Notes under the pieces: generated by a model | The model's input: only the letters and a program-made list of their open reading frames with translations | Told to the model about the DNA's origin: nothing | Databases searched by the model: none | Translations under genes and position numbers: made by a program | DNA from: Alistipes sp. | GTDB taxonomy: Bacteria; Bacteroidota; Bacteroidia; Bacteroidales; Rikenellaceae | Direction: 5' to 3' | DNA length: 64,000 bases | Assembly (NCBI GenBank): GCA_017379015.1 | Contig: JAFNXN010000004.1 | Span: 1-64,000, forward strand | Shown: positions 1-8,807 of the stretch, piece by piece | Position numbering within the stretch: the stretch's first letter is position 1 | How the letters are laid out: the number at the start of each line of letters is the position of its first letter

Positions 1-300
1 CGAAACTTTGCGCTCGGGACGAACCTCCGTTGGAACCTGGAATGTCGCACCACCGATACGCTTTGACTTTACTTCGACCTGAGGTGTGATATTCTCAAGA
101 GCCTGTTTCCAGATCTCAAGTGGAGATTTATCAGCATCCTTCATCTTCTTGCCTACCATCTCCAAAGCATTGTAGAAAATGGTATAAGCAATACTCTTCT
201 TACCATCCAGCATAAGATTGTTCACAAAACGTGTAACCTCCACGTCGTTGAACTTCGGATCCGGAAGTAGAATTCGCTTTCTTGGCTTAGCTTTTCTCAT
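1..300 (-). CDS. rpsG: 30S ribosomal protein S7, C-terminus cut by window edge
   Basis: Ribosomal protein S7 binds the 3' major domain of 16S rRNA and organises the head of the small subunit. The minus strand from 300 down to 1 translates without a stop as [20 protein letters not shown] and continues into the typical S7 stretch containing [12 protein letters not shown] and YNALE. About 100 of the usual 155-158 residues are present; the 3' end lies outside the window. It sits 41 bases downstream of rpsL, the order of the str operon (rpsL-rpsG-fusA), and is probably co-transcribed with it. Confidence 0.95.
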   Translation of the reverse strand, partial: MRKAKPRKRILLPDPKFNDVEVTRFVNNLMLDGKKSIAYTIFYNALEMVGKKMKDADKSPLEIWKQALENITPQVEVKSKRIGGATFQVPTEVRPERKVS

Positions 301-341
301 TGTTACTTGCTAATTAAATAAATACAATTCCTAATTTTCTA

Positions 342-725
342 TTATTTCTTACCTGCCTTAGGACGCTTAGCACCATACTTCGAGCGACGCTGACGACGAC
401 CGTCTACACCTGCTGAATCAAGGGCACCACGTACGAGGTGGTAACGAACACCTGGGAGGTCCTTAACACGACCACCACGAACGAGCACGATTGAGTGCTC
501 CTGCAAGTTGTGGCCCTCACCTGGGATATAGGCATTGACCTCCTTGCCATTAGTCAATCTTACACGTGCAACCTTACGCATCGCCGAGTTTGGCTTCTTT
601 GGAGTTGTAGTGTACACACGAGTACAAACTCCACGGCGCTGAGGACACGCAGCGAGTGCAGGCGACTTACTCTTCTCGACCATGCTTACTCGACCGTTTC
701 TTACTAACTGTTGAATAGTTGGCAT
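342..725 (-). CDS. rpsL: 30S ribosomal protein S12
   Basis: S12 (127 residues, normal length for the short form) lies at the decoding centre of the 30S subunit and takes part in tRNA selection and translocation. The start [12 protein letters not shown] and the motifs [15 protein letters not shown] and [13 protein letters not shown] are diagnostic. The lysines of PKKPNS and GRVKDLPG, whose replacement gives streptomycin resistance or dependence in other bacteria, are wild type. It is the first visible gene of the rpsL-rpsG operon and has a Bacteroidota-type promoter about 70 bases upstream. Confidence 0.98.
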   Translation of the reverse strand: MPTIQQLVRNGRVSMVEKSKSPALAACPQRRGVCTRVYTTTPKKPNSAMRKVARVRLTNGKEVNAYIPGEGHNLQEHSIVLVRGGRVKDLPGVRYHLVRGALDSAGVDGRRQRRSKYGAKRPKAGKK

Positions 726-792
726 TTTTAAAACTTTTTGTCCTTTAAATTTTTGTTAACTATTTCAATTCCCTTTTGCGAGAAATTGCCCG

Positions 793-821
793 CAAAGATA
801 CGCATTTTTTTTGATATACAA
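793..821 (-). promoter_or_regulatory. promoter of rpsL-rpsG
   Basis: The minus strand carries TATCTTTG at 793-800, matching the Bacteroidota -7 consensus TAnnTTTG, with TTG at 819-821 separated by 18 bases. Transcription would begin near 787, giving a leader of about 60 bases before the rpsL start at 725. Confidence 0.7.
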
Positions 822-922
822 TATATAAGCACCCTTTTTTCGCACCGAAATGTTGAAAACTTCCCAAAAAGCGATATAATTTTCTTATAGTTTTTTCAGA
901 ATAATAAACATCAATTTATGAC

Positions 923-963
923 AAAAATCGCAACATGCTAATTATTAGCGCATTGCGATTTTT
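923..963 (-). terminator. hairpin terminator downstream of the SGNH gene
   Basis: The arms 923-942 and 944-963 pair over AAAAATCGCAA with TTGCGATTTTT and again near the tip, with a three-base internal mismatch. T-runs lie on both strands at the stem base, so it could stop the leftward SGNH transcript before it reaches the rpsL promoter. Confidence 0.55.
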
Positions 964-1060
964 AGGGGTAATTTGCCCATCTGCCAAGAGTGCCAAAATT
1001 GCCCGATTAGCAATTTAGACCACTGCTGGTCTATTTTTCACACACCAGCCATTTTGGTCA

Positions 1061-1840
1061 CTATTTAGCTAACTCCGCAAGTAACATAGGTTTAAGCACC
1101 GAGGTCCACACACGATAGCCCTCCCTATTAACATGAAGCAGATCCTCCTCAAAATAGCCATTATTAACCGAACCATCACTATTTAGAAGCGGAGTGTTCA
1201 CATCGACAAATGTAACCGCCGCCTCACACTTGGCATAGTCTGCCATGATGGCATTGAAGAGGCGATGCTCCTCGCGCTTGTGAGCACGGTTTTCGTTAAA
1301 CTTTATCGAGAGAATGTAGATAGGTGTATCAGGATAATCGACCTTTAGACGCTCAACCAAGAGGCGATAAAGATCGAAGAGCTCCGTAGGCTGAAGGTCG
1401 CGACCGAAACCTCCGAGGTCATTATCGCAATAGAAGACAAAGGCGCGCGGACGGTAGTCGTCGAGCACCGTCTCGTAGTTGTAGTGTATGTCACGAAGCA
1501 TAGCACCTCCATAGCCACGGTTCACAACCTTAAGTGGAGCCATATCCTCCTGAAGCGTCGACCAGAGGCGTATCGACGAGCTACCAAAGAAGAGCACATC
1601 GCACTCCTTATCCTCGACAGCTGCACGTCGGCGCAACTCCTCAACATCATTATCGTCGTAACGCAACACCCACTCCATATCCTCGGCATACTCAACAGGC
1701 AACGAAGAGGTTATACGATAGACATCGCCACCCGCACGCTGCTCGACACAACCGACACCCTTAGGCTCAACTGTACTCCTCTTAGGAGAACAAGCTGCGC
1801 ATGCAAGAGCCAGCACAACAAAGATTAAAATTCGCTTCAT
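1061..1840 (-). CDS. SGNH/GDSL-family hydrolase lipoprotein
   Basis: A 259-residue secreted esterase-like protein. The N-terminus is a signal peptide ending in a cysteine-rich lipobox region (LACAACS; Cys14 or Cys17 could be the lipidated residue). SGNH blocks are visible: block I as FFGSSSIRLW, with the second serine the likely nucleophile, a block II glycine in NRGYGGAM, block III asparagine in YCDNDLGG, and the catalytic Asp-His pair in DLLHVNREGY near the C-terminus. Such enzymes deacylate sugars, lipids or peptidoglycan; the substrate cannot be told. It follows the repeat lipoprotein by 20 bases and is probably transcribed with it. Confidence 0.85.
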   Translation of the reverse strand: MKRILIFVVLALACAACSPKRSTVEPKGVGCVEQRAGGDVYRITSSLPVEYAEDMEWVLRYDDNDVEELRRRAAVEDKECDVLFFGSSSIRLWSTLQEDMAPLKVVNRGYGGAMLRDIHYNYETVLDDYRPRAFVFYCDNDLGGFGRDLQPTELFDLYRLLVERLKVDYPDTPIYILSIKFNENRAHKREEHRLFNAIMADYAKCEAAVTFVDVNTPLLNSDGSVNNGYFEEDLLHVNREGYRVWTSVLKPMLLAELAK

Positions 1841-1860
1841 ACTAATTATACTATTAAAGG

Positions 1861-3579
1861 TTAGCGATTTGCGGCACTGCGCACGAACATGACCTTAGCC
1901 TGAGGCGAGGCATCAAGCTTTGCAATAAGCTCCTCAGCTGGGCGAGCATCAGAGGCCTTAAACGTAAGGGCCTCAGAACGCCACATAGGGGTTACATCGC
2001 CCTTATAGTCGTAGGCAGCTGCACAGATATAGTAGTCCATAAAGTACTCAGCGTAGGTAACCTCCACAGGGTCGCACGTATCGATGAGCAGGTCGTAGAA
2101 GATGGTCTCCTCACCATAGTAGTTGAAGGTATCCGTATCTACGAAGTATGTGAAAATATCAGGTGTAGGGGTGTCTGTCACAACCTCCATCCAGATGGCA
2201 AACATATAGTCGTCGAAGCCATCCCCCAAATTACCAAAACGCTCAGGATCGAGAGCCTTAAGCTCCGATGGAAGATATGGACCGCCATAGTTCACATTGG
2301 TGATTGCAAGCTCGCACTCGCCCTCAGCCTGAGTAGTAAAGACCCTCTTAAAGACAGGCGTTGTCACCACACCACCGCTATAGCCAAAGGTTATCACGAT
2401 GTACTCGGTTTCGGGATAAAGGGTATTGATACGCGCAGTCATCTCTCCACGGAAGATATAGGCAAAGGAGCTATATGTATCCAGAGCAGCCTCAATAAGA
2501 TCCTCATCGGTATAGTCGCGCTTGATATAGCTCGTTGGGGTGATGAGCATCACATAGTTCTCATCATCGACCGATGGCGTGATGCGAAGGTCGCAGATGC
2601 GAACATATAGATTATCAAGCGTAATATCTATGGTCATATCCGATGGCTGCACCTCCTCGGTCGAGAGGTTTATCACCTGAGGACGAGATACCATCTGATA
2701 GAAGCCATCTACCTCCTCAACAGCATAGACGAGCACCGTATAGAGCGTATAAGAGTCCAACTCATACGAGAGCTTCTGCTCGCCCTGCTCACACGTGAAC
2801 GCAAGTATATCCTCAACCGAAACACCACCATCTAAGTTATTACCAAACATCGAGATCCAACCCTCGGCAACGCTACGCACATAGTCGTCCGTAACACCCT
2901 GAGAGGCATCGTAGTATAGATCCTCATTGGCATTGAAGAACTGAACAGTATATAGACCATCCCAATCTCGTGGCTTAACACTCAACTCTACCTCAGCACC
3001 ATCAACCGCATAGGTCACATCGAACTGAGCATCGCCAAGCTCAGCGAGTGGCGGATCAATCAACACCCAGAACACATCGGTCACGCGAGTGCAGTCGGTA
3101 AAGTCCTCGTTGAACTCGATACCATAGACATAGACGACCTCCCTATTGGCAGGACGCAGATTAGTCCAGTTTACACGTGTCACATCACTAAAGAGCACCT
3201 GCCACTGCTGCATATACTCCTGAAGCGTTATACCATCGTACTCAGCACCTCGCTTAAAGTAGAACATATCATCCTCGAAGAGAGCCTCGTCAGTATCTAT
3301 CTGACAGTCATAGAAGTACTGAATCTCAGACTTATACATCACATAGTAGACATCCTTATCGAGTGGCGTCACCTTTGTGATACAGTTTGTTCCAGTTAGC
3401 TCCTCAATCTCGATCACAAAGTCTGCCTCTGGCTCGGGAGGTGGCACAGGCGTAGGCTCCTCCTTTTCAGGCTCCTCCTCTTGCGAAGGGGTATCGGGGA
3501 GTTGTTCATCGCTACACGCAACAAAGATCATCGCTACGAACATCAGCGGAAGTGATAGTCTAAGAATTAACTCTCTCAT
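1861..3579 (-). CDS. repeat-containing surface lipoprotein of unknown function
   Basis: I chose the start at 3579 (MRELILRLSLPLMF) rather than an upstream in-frame ATG at 3594, because it gives a compact lipoprotein signal ending MIFVACSDEQ. After the lipidated cysteine comes a Pro/Glu-rich tether, then three domains of about 110-130 residues that resemble each other: each has a strand with YYVMYKSEI, LYTVQFFN or YVMLITPTS, an acidic helix, and a strand with YVYGIEF, YTVLVYAV or YIVITFGY. This looks like tandem fibronectin-type-III-like folds common in Bacteroidales surface lipoproteins. No enzymatic motif was seen. It leads the operon with the SGNH hydrolase and has a clear promoter. Confidence 0.75.
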   Translation of the reverse strand: MRELILRLSLPLMFVAMIFVACSDEQLPDTPSQEEEPEKEEPTPVPPPEPEADFVIEIEELTGTNCITKVTPLDKDVYYVMYKSEIQYFYDCQIDTDEALFEDDMFYFKRGAEYDGITLQEYMQQWQVLFSDVTRVNWTNLRPANREVVYVYGIEFNEDFTDCTRVTDVFWVLIDPPLAELGDAQFDVTYAVDGAEVELSVKPRDWDGLYTVQFFNANEDLYYDASQGVTDDYVRSVAEGWISMFGNNLDGGVSVEDILAFTCEQGEQKLSYELDSYTLYTVLVYAVEEVDGFYQMVSRPQVINLSTEEVQPSDMTIDITLDNLYVRICDLRITPSVDDENYVMLITPTSYIKRDYTDEDLIEAALDTYSSFAYIFRGEMTARINTLYPETEYIVITFGYSGGVVTTPVFKRVFTTQAEGECELAITNVNYGGPYLPSELKALDPERFGNLGDGFDDYMFAIWMEVVTDTPTPDIFTYFVDTDTFNYYGEETIFYDLLIDTCDPVEVTYAEYFMDYYICAAAYDYKGDVTPMWRSEALTFKASDARPAEELIAKLDASPQAKVMFVRSAANR

Positions 3580-3612
3580 AAACAATAAAATCATTAATTA
3601 TCATACAAACAA

Positions 3613-3643
3613 CAAAGATATAAAAAATATCTAAATTAAACAA
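3613..3643 (-). promoter_or_regulatory. promoter of the lipoprotein-SGNH operon
   Basis: The minus strand shows TTG at 3641-3643, a 20-base spacer, and TATCTTTG at 3613-3620. This is a full match to the Bacteroidota -33/-7 arrangement, about 34 bases upstream of the chosen start codon. Confidence 0.75.
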
Positions 3644-3841
3644 TAAGTTGGAGAAAAAATAATTTACACTAAGAAGAAGGCAGAGTAGAGCGTGTAACTG
3701 CGTAAAGAAGAGCTATCGACCGTCATAAATCAAGCGACGACGAACAATAATCAAAGGTCGTTTCACGACGCTAAAAAGCCGTTTCGCCCATCAAATTATA
3801 CTATTCACACACGTGTGGGCGTTCATTTGTAAAAAAGTTTG

Positions 3842-3849
3842 TATATTTG
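3842..3849 (+). promoter_or_regulatory. -7 box upstream of the Trp/Tyr-rich lipoprotein gene
   Basis: TATATTTG matches TAnnTTTG. There is no good TTG at the expected 19-21 base distance, so the -33 part is weak. The leader would be about 55 bases. Confidence 0.55.
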
Positions 3850-3910
3850 TGGTACAGAGAGAGTGTGCTGCAAAGTTTTTGCAACAATGCTCCGATAAAA
3901 ATTTAGGCTC

Positions 3911-5194
3911 ATGAAAAGATTACACCTTACGACAGCTATCATAGCGAGTCTGCTCCTCGCAAGCTGCTCAACACTATTCAGCACCTCAACAGTGCTCCCG
4001 AACGACCTCTACCGAACCGACAACCGTGTGGAGGTTGCCAACCAGCTGCGCGCCGAGGCGGAGGCTGCCAAGGCTGAGGCAGAGGCACGCGAGGCTCGAT
4101 ACCAGGCGATGCTGGCAGAGGCAGAGGCAAAGCGCGCCGAGGCGGAGTACTACGCATCGAAGAGTGAGCCAACATACTCATCAATCGTGGCAGATAGCTA
4201 CGAGAGTGCCTACGCACGCCGTCTATATGGTTTTAACTCACCAACTTACCGACTCCCATCGAGCTACTACTCCCTCTCGACAAGTCGCGAGATGCAATAT
4301 GCCACGGCATACGACCCAGCATTCTACAACATCATGGTGTCGGGCGATCAGGTGTGGGTTGAGCCCAAATATATCACCTCGATGTTTGGCGCGTGGGGAG
4401 CAACAAACGTAACCTTCGGAATATACGCCTCGCCATGGCACTACGGCTGGGGCTTCACCTCGTACCCATGCTACTACTCATGGTGGGGCTATCCTCACTA
4501 CTCGTGGTACGACTGGAACTGGAACATCTGCTACAACCCATGGTGCTACGATTGGTACTGGGGCTACCCCGGCTACATACACCATCACCACCACCACTAT
4601 CCCGGTTATGGTCCAGGTCGCCCACCACAGCACAGACCTGGAAATAGGCCTGGCGAGCGACCACACAACCGTCCTAACCACGGCTATGCAAGTGCTGGCA
4701 GCGGAGCCTCAGCAGGTGCTATCATAGGCAACCTCAACGGCGGTCGTGGCACAGTAGGTTCGCGATACACCTCGCCAACCACCGAGCGCAACCACGGACA
4801 GGTGACCATCAGCGAGAGCCGACCAGTAGTAGGCGGAACAGTATCTATAGGTGCTAACACAGGTAGCTCATACCGCAACAATGGTATCAAGGCTGAAGGC
4901 AACATATCGCGTGGCAGTGGTAGCGCGAACAGTTCTAAGGGCACAGTGTCTAGTGGATCATCCTCAGCGCGTGGCTCGAGCAACTTCCGTCAGGGCGGCA
5001 GCTCGTCACGAGGCTCAGGCACCGTGTCGCAAGGCTCGTCATCGCAGCGAGGATCGAGCTCCTACCGCAGCGGCAGCTCATCGGGATCAAGCTCCTATCG
5101 TGGCGGCTCAACAAGCAGCTCACGCGGCTCGTTCTCGGGAAGCAGTAGTGGCGGAGGATCTTCACGCGGAGGGTCAACATCATCAAGACGATAA
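3911..5194 (+). CDS. low-complexity lipoprotein: coiled coil, Trp/Tyr/His region, Ser/Gly/Arg tail
   Basis: A 427-residue predicted lipoprotein (lipobox LLASC, Cys19). Residues about 40-80 are an Ala/Glu-rich coiled coil with repeated AEAEA. A folded segment with VSGDQVWVEPKYITSMFG follows. Residues about 170-235 are extremely rich in Trp, Tyr and Pro and contain a natural run of six histidines, then a PGRPPQHRPGNRPG stretch. The last 120 residues are almost entirely Ser, Gly and Arg. I do not recognise a named family. The aromatic/His stretch could bind metal or interact with the outer membrane; the Ser/Gly tail is probably disordered. It precedes an OmpP1/FadL-like barrel by 24 bases, so the two may work together in the outer membrane. 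Confidence 0.7.
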   Translation: MKRLHLTTAIIASLLLASCSTLFSTSTVLPNDLYRTDNRVEVANQLRAEAEAAKAEAEAREARYQAMLAEAEAKRAEAEYYASKSEPTYSSIVADSYESAYARRLYGFNSPTYRLPSSYYSLSTSREMQYATAYDPAFYNIMVSGDQVWVEPKYITSMFGAWGATNVTFGIYASPWHYGWGFTSYPCYYSWWGYPHYSWYDWNWNICYNPWCYDWYWGYPGYIHHHHHHYPGYGPGRPPQHRPGNRPGERPHNRPNHGYASAGSGASAGAIIGNLNGGRGTVGSRYTSPTTERNHGQVTISESRPVVGGTVSIGANTGSSYRNNGIKAEGNISRGSGSANSSKGTVSSGSSSARGSSNFRQGGSSSRGSGTVSQGSSSQRGSSSYRSGSSSGSSSYRGGSTSSSRGSFSGSSSGGGSSRGGSTSSRR

Positions 5195-5218
5195 GTCGTA
5201 ACACTAAAAGCATTGAGT

Positions 5219-6898
5219 ATGAAACGCATATATAGATTTCTTGCACTCGCCATCATCTCGCTTGCGACGGCTAACGCTAGCTCGGCACAGGTAAACATTG
5301 GCGGTCAGACGATGAACAACGACATCATCGGCTGGGGCGATCTCTACAACCTCTCGTTCACGGCGCACAACTACGGCACAGCACGCTCTATGGCCATGGG
5401 TAACGCCTTTGCGGCACTTGGCGCCGACATGGTATCGGCATCGCTAAACCCTGCCGGCATAGGCATGTACGTGTCTGGCGATTTCAGCTTCACGCCCATG
5501 ATAGAGTTTGCCAAGAGCCCGACAAGGAGCAGTGCCGAGGGTTTCGACCTATCGAAATTCTCATCCTCGGAGTACAAGGACCGCACTACGCGCTTTGGCT
5601 TTGCAAGCATTGGCGGTGTCGGCCCGGTGTATCGCGGCACGGGATTCCTAACAAATATAAACATGGGCTTTGCCTACAATCGCATTGCCGACTTCAACCA
5701 AGATATAAAGTTTGCATCGTTCTACAACCATGCTGGCAACTCAATGGCAAACTTTCTATGCACACTGTCGAATGCTGAGAACTTGCAGACCGATAGCGAC
5801 GGACGCATGCCCTTTGGCAACGACCCATATATCTGGGGTGCGGTGCTTGGCTATAAGAATGGTATTACAAACAAGGATGCTGAGGGGTGGTATATTGATC
5901 GCATTGCAGAGCATGCAGAGGTAGACCAATTCTCAGCGATAAAGAGCCGTGGCTCGATAGGCGAGTTTGCCCTTAGCTTTGGCTTCAACTTTGTCGACAA
6001 GCTATACGTGGGTGCTACGCTAGGCATGCAGAGTGTAGACTACCGTCGTGAGGTCTTCTATGGCGAGGACTATATATACCCTAACGAGTCGTACCCCTCG
6101 GGCGAGGATATGCCCTATCAGCTGGAGTATATGAACTATAGACAATATACCGAGGTCTCGGGCGCGGGCATCAACCTTAAGCTCGGCATCACCTGGCGTC
6201 CAGTACACTGGCTACGCATGGGCTTTGCCTACCACACCCCAACGGCCTATAACCTCTCGATACGCTACAATGCCGATATGTGGTCGGCGACATACAATGC
6301 GGGCAGCAACCCCGATGGCTACGCTGTCGAGAATAATCGCATCTACGATTATGTCGAGAGTCCTATGTGGGAGGATCGCGACCAGAACGCATGGCGCGTG
6401 AGCTCGCCCTCACGACTTATGGTTGGTGCGGCGGTGACCATCGCTCGACGCCTTATCCTCTCGGCAGACTACGAGGCAAGCTACTACGCCAAGACACGCC
6501 TACGCAGCGCACCTATCTGGGGTCTTGACTACGACCAGACCTTCGAGGATAACTTCCGCCGATCGAACACGCTGCGCCTAGGTGCTGAGTTTCGCCTACT
6601 TCCAGCCATGGACCTACGCCTAGGATATATCACGAGTGGCGGAGCTGTGAAGCACCCCGAGTTGATATACTCGCATCCTATCGTTAAGTCGGAGGAGTAC
6701 ATCACCGCGGGCATAGGCTTCAAGCTAAGCAACACCGTGAGCTTCGACCTCGCCTATCAGTACAACACAAGGCGATATAGCGCATATCAGATGTTCTACG
6801 CCGTCGACACAGAGAACGAGGTCTATGTCGAGAGCGTACCCGTGACAAGCGACTTGCGACGCCATATCGCAGTAGCAACATTAAGCGTCAGATTCTAA
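5219..6898 (+). CDS. OmpP1/FadL-family outer-membrane protein
   Basis: A 559-residue predicted outer-membrane beta barrel. I start it at ATG 5219 (MKRIYRFLALAIISLATANA, a good signal peptide), not at an in-frame TTG at 5213. The mature N-terminus has the hallmark of the OmpP1/FadL/TodX-like proteins of Bacteroidota: GTARSMAMGNAFAALGADM followed by SLNPAGIGMY. The rest alternates aromatic strand motifs (RMGFAYHTPTAYNL, LRLGAEFRL, SFDLAYQYNTRR) and ends in a C-terminal strand SVRF. Family members carry hydrophobic molecules across the outer membrane; the substrate here is unknown. It is probably co-transcribed with the preceding lipoprotein and ends before a strong terminator. Confidence 0.85.
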   Translation: MKRIYRFLALAIISLATANASSAQVNIGGQTMNNDIIGWGDLYNLSFTAHNYGTARSMAMGNAFAALGADMVSASLNPAGIGMYVSGDFSFTPMIEFAKSPTRSSAEGFDLSKFSSSEYKDRTTRFGFASIGGVGPVYRGTGFLTNINMGFAYNRIADFNQDIKFASFYNHAGNSMANFLCTLSNAENLQTDSDGRMPFGNDPYIWGAVLGYKNGITNKDAEGWYIDRIAEHAEVDQFSAIKSRGSIGEFALSFGFNFVDKLYVGATLGMQSVDYRREVFYGEDYIYPNESYPSGEDMPYQLEYMNYRQYTEVSGAGINLKLGITWRPVHWLRMGFAYHTPTAYNLSIRYNADMWSATYNAGSNPDGYAVENNRIYDYVESPMWEDRDQNAWRVSSPSRLMVGAAVTIARRLILSADYEASYYAKTRLRSAPIWGLDYDQTFEDNFRRSNTLRLGAEFRLLPAMDLRLGYITSGGAVKHPELIYSHPIVKSEEYITAGIGFKLSNTVSFDLAYQYNTRRYSAYQMFYAVDTENEVYVESVPVTSDLRRHIAVATLSVRF

Positions 6899-6947
6899 GC
6901 AAGATAGGAGGCTAAATAAGACGGGATAACCAACTTCTCAACAATAT

Positions 6948-6977
6948 GGGGATGACTAATCGAAATTAGCCATCCCC
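6948..6977 (+). terminator. GGGGATGACTAA-type hairpin
   Basis: GGGGATGACTAAT (6948-6960) pairs with ATTAGCCATCCCC (6965-6977) with one mismatch and a four-base loop. No T-run follows, so it may be a repeat element or RNA-stabilising structure rather than a terminator. Closely similar hairpins occur at 14202-14230 and 14926-14957. Confidence 0.5.
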
Positions 6978-6978
6978 A

Positions 6979-7034
6979 AAAAAATGCCACCGATGGGTAG
7001 TACTTTGACGTACGTCCCATTGGTGGCATTTTTT
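6979..7034. terminator. bidirectional terminator between the barrel gene and glnA
   Basis: ATGCCACC plus GATGGG at 6984-6997 pairs with CCCAT plus TGGTGGCAT at 7016-7029. The loop itself contains a small GTAC/GTAC stem. T-rich tracts lie outside both arms (TTTTTT on plus, seven A before the left arm), so it can serve both convergent genes. Confidence 0.8.
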
Positions 7035-7073
7035 GTTAGGGGCCGCAATCGACCCCTTATCACAACAAAGAAA

Positions 7074-8576
7074 TTAGCCGCAGTGGAAATATCTCCTCAC
7101 TAAATCTAACATCTGCTCACGGTTGCTGCCTATGTCGGCGCGCAGGGTGCGGTCGTTAAAGGAGCGTAGAGATTTGAGGATGCCGTCGATCATGGCGGGG
7201 CTGAATACGCCAAGGCTCTCGAAGATGGAGCGTTGACGCTCGAGGCAGTCTGCGGAGGCGGCGCAGCTGTCGGGGAGCTGTGCTAGGCCTTTAAGTTTAT
7301 CCTCGTTCTCTTTGAGGTGGATGTTTACGTTCACGTAGGTGCGCTCGGCAATATCTAGGGCGTTGGGGAGCTCGAAGCCGTAGCGGCAGGCAACGGCAAG
7401 TCCTGCTATAAGCTCGTAGACGTCGGCAGAGCCATCGGGAGAGCGCATCTCCACGGTCTGCTTCTGCGAGGTGTCGTAGTTGCTCTCACCCTCCAGAGGG
7501 TTGGCTATGCGGCACATATCGCTCTTTGCTGCCCAGCCCAGAGGCACACGCACAAGCACTGAACGGTTGCGGTCGCCCCAGCAGATGTTTGTTGGCGCCT
7601 CCTGATGTGGTACAAGGCGGAAGTAGGATGTTGGGTTTGTGTTGCCAAAGGCGGTGATCGATGGCGCGAGCTCCATCATGCCGGCTATAGCCTTACGCGC
7701 TACGGGCGAGAGCACGCCATTCTCGAGCATCATGTTCTTGCCATCCTTCATTATACGCATGTGGATATGTAGTCCTGAGCCCGCCTTGCCCGCGGTGATC
7801 TTTGGTGCGAATGTGACGTCGAGGCCGTAGCGATAGGCGAGGTTGCGTATTATCCACTTGGCTATTACCAGCTGGTCGGCAGCCTCGGGAGCTGCCACGG
7901 GGAGGAACTCTATCTCGTTCTGCTCGTAGGTGAGCCCATCGTAGGCGAAGTTACCCACCTCGGAGTGACCATACTTTATCTGACCTCCCGCCTGAGCTAT
8001 GTATGCCATGCACTCTGTGCGGAACTCGTTGAACTTGGCGTATGGTGCCGACTCGTGGTAGCCCTTCTGGTCGGTTGCGGGGAATAGTGACTCCTGCTCG
8101 GCTATCACGTAGTACTCCAGCTCGCCCATCGCCTCAAACTGCATGCCTGTCACCTCCTCGAATGCTGCGCACGCCTTGAGGAGTGTGTAGCGTGGTGCTG
8201 AGGCTAGAGGCTCGCCATCCTTGTTGAAGAATGAGCATAGCATGGTGAGTGTAGGTATCTCGGCAAAGGGGTCGAGGAAGGCGGTGCTGAAGCGTGGCAC
8301 CACGTAGAGGTCGCTGCTTCCCGCCTCGATAAATGGGAAGAGGCTCGAGCCGTCGACACGCTCGCCGCAGCTGAGTATGGCATCGAGATATGCGGCATTG
8401 TTGATCACGAAGTTGAGGGTCTTAAGTCGCCCATCGCCCGCGGGGTACATGAAGTTGACCATGCGGATGCCGTTATCACTTATGTAGCGCACGATGTCCG
8501 CCTTGGTGAACTCTCGCGCTGGCTTTCCCAAGAAGGCAACCACCTTGTTGGGGTTTAGTTCTAACTCTTGTTTCAT
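7074..8576 (-). CDS. glnA: glutamine synthetase, type I-like
   Basis: Glutamine synthetase joins ammonia to glutamate with ATP and is the main entry of ammonia into metabolism. This 500-residue protein has the N-terminal beta-grasp region (VNFMYPAGDGRLK) and the catalytic domain: metal-binding GELEYYV, EQNEIEFLP, the GSGLHIHMR motif equivalent to GSGMHCHQS, and NPTSYFRLVPHQEAPTN followed by WGDRNRSVLVRVP. The length fits type I rather than the about 700-residue type III also found in this phylum. I did not see the NLYDLPPEE-like adenylylation loop, so control by adenylylation is unlikely. It stands alone between a terminator and a repeat-bearing gap. Confidence 0.93.
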   Translation of the reverse strand: MKQELELNPNKVVAFLGKPAREFTKADIVRYISDNGIRMVNFMYPAGDGRLKTLNFVINNAAYLDAILSCGERVDGSSLFPFIEAGSSDLYVVPRFSTAFLDPFAEIPTLTMLCSFFNKDGEPLASAPRYTLLKACAAFEEVTGMQFEAMGELEYYVIAEQESLFPATDQKGYHESAPYAKFNEFRTECMAYIAQAGGQIKYGHSEVGNFAYDGLTYEQNEIEFLPVAAPEAADQLVIAKWIIRNLAYRYGLDVTFAPKITAGKAGSGLHIHMRIMKDGKNMMLENGVLSPVARKAIAGMMELAPSITAFGNTNPTSYFRLVPHQEAPTNICWGDRNRSVLVRVPLGWAAKSDMCRIANPLEGESNYDTSQKQTVEMRSPDGSADVYELIAGLAVACRYGFELPNALDIAERTYVNVNIHLKENEDKLKGLAQLPDSCAASADCLERQRSIFESLGVFSPAMIDGILKSLRSFNDRTLRADIGSNREQMLDLVRRYFHCG

Positions 8577-8655
8577 ACTCTTCTTTTTTTAAGGTTTTTA
8601 TCTCTGTTTTATACTCTCAAAAATTATACTCTTGGGTCGCGGACGAGGAGCGCAG

Positions 8656-8757
8656 TTATTAGGGAAATTAGAGAAATTAGGGAGTCTAAGGATTTTAGTG
8701 AGAGGCTTGGACAACTCCGAGATCAAACGCCAAACTCTCTAAATTCCTTAAATGCTT
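8656..8757. repeat. TTAGGGARN-type inverted-arm intergenic repeat, copy 1
   Basis: The left part has 9-base-period words (TTAGGGAAA, TTAGAGAAA, TTAGGGAGT); the right part has the complementary sense words CTCTCTAAA and TTCCTTAAA. The two parts can pair across a central stretch. The same design recurs at 18583-18690 and 39100-39351. The gap 8577-8807 otherwise shows nothing coding. Confidence 0.6.
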
Positions 8758-8807
8758 TCTTTTTCACCTTCGCTACTGCCTATTAATGTGTCGCGATATG
8801 CCGCGGG

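Larger units (their letters stand above)
726..1060. other. intergenic region between rpsL and SGNH gene
   Basis: This gap of about 335 bases holds the rpsL promoter (793-821), a long hairpin (923-963) and a small palindrome (1016-1033, TAGACCA / TGGTCTA with a CTGC loop, followed by five T on the plus strand). No coding sequence or tRNA was recognised. Confidence 0.6.
3580..3910. other. divergent intergenic region
   Basis: About 330 bases separate two divergent genes. They contain the leftward promoter 3613-3643 and the rightward -7 box 3842-3849. Between them I see no open reading frame of note and no strong hairpin. Confidence 0.6.

Noticed and set aside
1016..1038. Small palindrome with T5 as a plus-strand terminator
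   Set aside because: No rightward gene ends before it; it may be fortuitous or part of the folding of the SGNH 3' end, so it is only mentioned in the gap description.
4576..4600. Six histidines as a sign of vector or tag contamination
   Set aside because: The run lies in the middle of a long native aromatic-rich segment in continuous frame, with no vector sequence.
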